Below, one piece after another: positions 5,565-8,408 of a DNA stretch of 8,408 bases (positions within the stretch are counted from its first letter, which is position 1; every line of letters starts with the position of its first letter). The position numbers and the translations under genes were made by a program. Below the pieces are notes generated by a model. That model did not search any database, had not been told where the DNA came from, and saw only the letters and a list, made by a program, of their open reading frames with translations. Source of the stretch: Prevotellaceae bacterium UBA7017 (GTDB lineage: Bacteria > Bacteroidota > Bacteroidia > Bacteroidales > Bacteroidaceae); contig DJWZ01000092.1 in NCBI GenBank assembly GCA_002449535.1, positions 1,215-9,622 of the forward strand, read 5' to 3'.

Positions 5565-6323
5565 TTACATATTCATGCCACCATCGGTCTGTATTACCTG
5601 TCCAGAAACATAGCTTGACATATCAGAAGCCAGGAACAGACACACATTAGCGATATCCTCAACCTGTCCGCCACGACGTAGTGGTATCTTCTTCATCCAG
5701 TCAGCACGAATTTCCTCAGGCAGCTGTGCTGTCATAGCTGTCTCGATAAATCCTGGTGCTACTGCATTAGCACGAATACCCTTTGGTCCAAGTTCCTGTG
5801 CTATAGACTTCGCAAGACCTATCATACCAGCTTTTGAGGCAGAATAGTTGCACTGTCCGGCATTACCGTGAACACCCACTACAGAAGACATATTGATGAT
5901 AGAACCACCACGTTGACGCAGCATTATAGGAGCGCAAGCATGGATGAAGTTGAATGCAGACTTAAGGTTTACATTGAGTACAGCATCCCACTGTGCCTCT
6001 GACATACGCAGCATCAAGCCGTCCTTTGTGATACCAGCATTGTTAACCAATACGTCGATAGTACCGAAATCTTCCTTTATCTTTGCTACCACAGCTTCTG
6101 TCTCAGCAAAATCAGCAGCATTTCCGGCATATCCCTTACACTTTACGCCAATAGCTTCAATCTCCTTGCATGTAGCCTCGAGAACAGCAGCCATATCATC
6201 GTTAAGAACCAAGTCGGTGATAGCAATATTAGCACCTTCCTGAGCAAACTTCGTAGCAACGGCTTTGCCAATGCCACGTGCAGCACCTGTAATGAGGGCT
6301 GTTTTTCCTGTGAGTAATCCCAT
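5565..6323 (-). CDS. fabG: 3-oxoacyl-[acyl-carrier-protein] reductase FabG
   Basis: This is the NADPH-dependent reductase of type II fatty-acid synthesis, turning 3-oxoacyl-ACP into 3-hydroxyacyl-ACP in each elongation round. It is a classical short-chain dehydrogenase of 252 residues. The cofactor loop TGAARGIG is at 12-19 and NNAG at 94-97. The catalytic tetrad is Asn119, Ser147, Tyr160 and Lys164 (YSASK). The end, PGFIETAMTA, FLASDMSSYVSGQ and the C-terminal TDGGMNM, is the FabG pattern and separates it from most other SDR enzymes. An AT-rich stretch with AAGAAAGAAAAC precedes the ATG, in keeping with weak ribosome binding sites in this phylum. It lies 22 bp downstream of the TetR gene and 7 bp before the pseudouridine synthase gene. 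A role outside fatty-acid synthesis is possible if the genome has a second fabG. Confidence 0.93.
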   Translation of the reverse strand: MGLLTGKTALITGAARGIGKAVATKFAQEGANIAITDLVLNDDMAAVLEATCKEIEAIGVKCKGYAGNAADFAETEAVVAKIKEDFGTIDVLVNNAGITKDGLMLRMSEAQWDAVLNVNLKSAFNFIHACAPIMLRQRGGSIINMSSVVGVHGNAGQCNYSASKAGMIGLAKSIAQELGPKGIRANAVAPGFIETAMTAQLPEEIRADWMKKIPLRRGGQVEDIANVCLFLASDMSSYVSGQVIQTDGGMNM

Positions 6324-6345
6324 AGTTTTCTTTCTTATAAATTAA

Positions 6346-7050
6346 TTAAAAAATCTTATTGTCTATTTTATCGAAGTTGTCGAAGTCTAATCTGTCGAAG
6401 CCATCGCCGTTATCGTACTTTTTGTCAATATTCTCCTCGTTATACATTCTCTTTTTGTTAACATCACTGGAACGACACAAAGCACCATAAACGAACTTTG
6501 CCACGAGAGGTCTTGAGGAATCGAGTGTAAGTCCCCTACCCAACCGTCCATAGATATATGGTACCTCCAAACCTTTGATACAGTAGTGTGTTATATCTGC
6601 CACAATATCAATGTTTTCGATATCAAACTCACCACATGCCTTGCCCTCAGCATACACTTTTCGGAACAAAGCAATCTCGTCGGCATCAAATTTCTTACGT
6701 ACCTTTTCCACCATCCAAATATTACGGAAGAATTCAGCGCGCAGGTTTCCGTTGCGCACCACCGTCTCACGTATCTGTGTCAGGTGTGTATATATTACCT
6801 CAATAATCTTTTCCTGAGGACGCATTTTCTTCTCGGCAACCTCATCAAGTTTATCAGACAGTCTTTCCAACTCTGATTCTATGACAGCAGCATATATCTC
6901 CTCTTTACTATTAAAATAGGTATAGAGAGTACGCCTTCCTTTGCCAGAGGCAATGGCTATGTCGTTCATTGTTGTGCGCTCTACCCCATTCTTTGCAAAC
7001 AGTTGTCGAGCTACATCAACGAGGATGTGTCGAGTTTTACTTATGCTCAT
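6346..7050 (-). CDS. TetR/AcrR-family transcriptional regulator
   Basis: This is a DNA-binding regulator, normally a dimer released from its operator by a small ligand. The N-terminal TetR helix-turn-helix is clear at about residues 8-54: ILVDVARQLFAKNGVERTT, then MNDIAIASGKGRRTLYTYF and NSKEEIYAAV. The middle and C-terminal part (about 60-195) is helical and holds the ligand pocket; I cannot name the ligand. At 234 residues it is longer than most relatives because of a charged, low-complexity tail (about 203-234) rich in Asp, Phe, Asn and Lys, encoded by DNA with repeated TTCGA units. The ATG overlaps the rho stop (ATGA), implying coupled translation. Its place just before fabG makes lipid-related control a reasonable guess, but no operator was identified because the cluster's promoter is not in the window. 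Confidence 0.92.
   Translation of the reverse strand: MSISKTRHILVDVARQLFAKNGVERTTMNDIAIASGKGRRTLYTYFNSKEEIYAAVIESELERLSDKLDEVAEKKMRPQEKIIEVIYTHLTQIRETVVRNGNLRAEFFRNIWMVEKVRKKFDADEIALFRKVYAEGKACGEFDIENIDIVADITHYCIKGLEVPYIYGRLGRGLTLDSSRPLVAKFVYGALCRSSDVNKKRMYNEENIDKKYDNGDGFDRLDFDNFDKIDNKIF
6361..6400. repeat. TCGAAG-containing repeats encoding the TetR C-terminal tail
   Basis: On the + strand TCGAAG occurs at 6371-6376, 6380-6385 and 6395-6400. On the coding strand this is CTTCGA and encodes the FDR-LDFDNFDK-like pattern. Spacings are 9 and 15 bp, both multiples of 3, so changes in copy number would keep the frame. Confidence 0.55.
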
Positions 7051-8408
7051 TTGTTCATTGCCATTAAAAATTCTTCATTATCGTGTGTGCGCTGCATGAG
7101 ATTGTGAATCTCGTTCATTGCCTCGATGGCATTCATATCAGCAATATGTTTACGCAGTATCCACATTCTGTTACGTGTAGTTTCATCTTGTAGCAGGTCA
7201 TCGCGACGAGTGCTTGACTGTACAAGATTTACAGCAGGATAGATACGCTTGTTAGCCAACTGACGATCGAGTTGCAATTCAGAGTTACCTGTTCCCTTGA
7301 ATTCCTCGAATATCACCTCATCCATTTTTGAGCCAGTATCTGTCAATGCCGTTGCTATGATGGTCAGTGAACCACCATTCTCGATATTACGTGCAGCACC
7401 AAAGAAACGCTTTGGTTTCTGTAGCGCATTAGAGTCAACACCACCAGTGAGGATTTTTCCAGAAGCAGGTGCTACAGTATTGTAAGCACGTGCCAGACGT
7501 GTTATAGAATCGAGGAATATCACAACATCGTGTCCACATTCTGTGAGACGTTTAGCTTTCTCGAGTACCAGCCCGGCAATCTTCACGTGTCTGTCAGCAG
7601 GCTCGTCGAAGGTAGATGCTATTACCTCAGCATTTACGGTACGTGCCATATCGGTAACCTCCTCAGGACGTTCGTCGATAAGGAGTATCATGATATAAGC
7701 CTCAGGATGGTTTGCAGCAATAGCGTTAGCGATATCCTTCAGCAGTATTGTCTTACCTGTCTTTGGCTGTGCCACGATTAGAGAACGCTGTCCTTTACCG
7801 ATAGGTGCAAAGAGATCTACTATGCGGGTAGAGATATTCTTTGTTTTTGCATCACTGGTAAGGTCGAACTTCTCTTCAGGGAAAAGAGGCGTAAGGTTCT
7901 CAAAAGAGATACGTTCGCGTACCTCACGAGGGTCACGTCCATTGATAGACTTCACCGATGTCAATACAAAGTACTTCTTATTGCTCTTTGGAGGACGTAC
8001 GAAACATTCTACCACATCGCCAGTCTTAAGGGTGTAACGCTTTATCTGTTGTGCTGTGATATATATATCATCAGGAGAAGCGAGGTAGTTATAATCGCTG
8101 GAGCGCAGGAAACCATATCCTTCCGATGTTATTTCGAGAACACCGCTGGCAGGTATAAGATCTTTGAATTCGAAGTTATTGCTATTGGAATTAGCATTTC
8201 CCTTTCCTTCGTATTCATAGTTCTCTGTTGTCTGAGCATTATCGAACATATCATAATAAGGTATAGCACCATTATCCTCTACGGGGATATCCTGAATTAT
8301 GATGAAATCTGTTCCATCACCTGGATCACCCTCCCAGAATCCCAGTTCTTCCTGTGGACTTACTGCAATATCAGTTTCATTTATGTTTTCTGCTTCATAC
8401 GCAGCAAC
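7047..8408 (-). CDS. rho: Transcription termination factor Rho, 5' end outside the window
   Basis: This hexameric RNA helicase/ATPase binds nascent RNA and ends transcription. The frame is open to the right edge with no stop, so the ATG at 8249 is internal and the gene continues beyond the window. The extra 53 codons include GFWEGDPGDGTDF and PVEDNGAIPYYD, typical of the long N-terminal region of Bacteroidetes Rho. Counting from the Met at 8249: RNA-binding cold-shock-like domain at about 28-105 (EGYGFLR, PDDIYI), Walker A AQPKTGKT (160-167), Walker B VVIFLDSITRLARAYN (242-257), Q-loop region GGVDSNALQKPKRFFGAARN (269-288), R-loop/secondary RNA contact EEFKGTGNSE (315-324) and a C-terminal helix ending EEFLMAMNK. 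Catalytic regions look intact. It is the first visible gene of the leftward cluster and overlaps tetR by 4 bp. Confidence 0.97.
   Translation of the reverse strand, partial: VAAYEAENINETDIAVSPQEELGFWEGDPGDGTDFIIIQDIPVEDNGAIPYYDMFDNAQTTENYEYEGKGNANSNSNNFEFKDLIPASGVLEITSEGYGFLRSSDYNYLASPDDIYITAQQIKRYTLKTGDVVECFVRPPKSNKKYFVLTSVKSINGRDPREVRERISFENLTPLFPEEKFDLTSDAKTKNISTRIVDLFAPIGKGQRSLIVAQPKTGKTILLKDIANAIAANHPEAYIMILLIDERPEEVTDMARTVNAEVIASTFDEPADRHVKIAGLVLEKAKRLTECGHDVVIFLDSITRLARAYNTVAPASGKILTGGVDSNALQKPKRFFGAARNIENGGSLTIIATALTDTGSKMDEVIFEEFKGTGNSELQLDRQLANKRIYPAVNLVQSSTRRDDLLQDETTRNRMWILRKHIADMNAIEAMNEIHNLMQRTHDNEEFLMAMNK

Noticed and set aside
8247..8249. ATG giving a complete 400-residue Rho
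   Set aside because: The frame stays open for 53 more codons to the window edge and encodes residues typical of Bacteroidetes Rho, so this Met is internal.
1..8408. CRISPR array, insertion sequence, toxin-antitoxin or defence system
   Set aside because: No regular spaced repeats, transposase motifs or defence domains were seen; nearly all coding space is taken by housekeeping genes.

Overview
The window looks like ordinary core chromosome from a member of the Bacteroidales, most likely Prevotella or a close relative. The evidence is a textbook Bacteroidetes promoter (TTTG, 20 nt, TACCTTTG) in front of a tRNA, weak or absent Shine-Dalgarno sites, a Rho factor with the extended N-terminal region known from this phylum, and protein sequences typical of the group. 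The genus is an inference.

Left part, + strand (1-830). The window opens in the last 38 codons of an Fe/Mn superoxide dismutase. Next come a short scar region, with a repeat-like motif and a 25-codon ORF resembling the start of a helicase-associated domain, and a small single-domain MGMT-family protein that keeps the PCHRV acceptor cysteine. Two near-identical 15-bp sequences (102-116 and 590-604) bracket this module. An initiator tRNA (CAU anticodon, C1:A72 mismatch, no encoded CCA) follows with its own promoter and a dyad at its predicted transcription start. A hairpin at 800-827 can end transcription from both directions.

Right part, - strand (832-8408). Seven tightly packed genes read leftward: rho (5' end outside the window), a TetR-type regulator, fabG, an RluA-family pseudouridine synthase, ftsK, a lolA-like gene and rnz. 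Gaps are 7 to 79 bp, and rho/tetR and lolA/rnz overlap as ATGA. The layout suggests one or two long transcription units ending at the shared terminator. The genes cover transcription termination, fatty-acid synthesis, RNA modification, chromosome segregation at division, outer-membrane lipoprotein transport and tRNA 3' processing. This is a housekeeping cluster rather than a dedicated pathway.

I found no mobile element, CRISPR array, toxin-antitoxin pair or defence system. The points most worth a second look are small: an RNase Z that lacks a stretch usually found before its Asp ligand, an initiator tRNA with a T-stem mismatch and a weakened G:C run, the bracketing repeats and gene remnant around the MGMT gene, and the inverted repeat in the tRNA leader.
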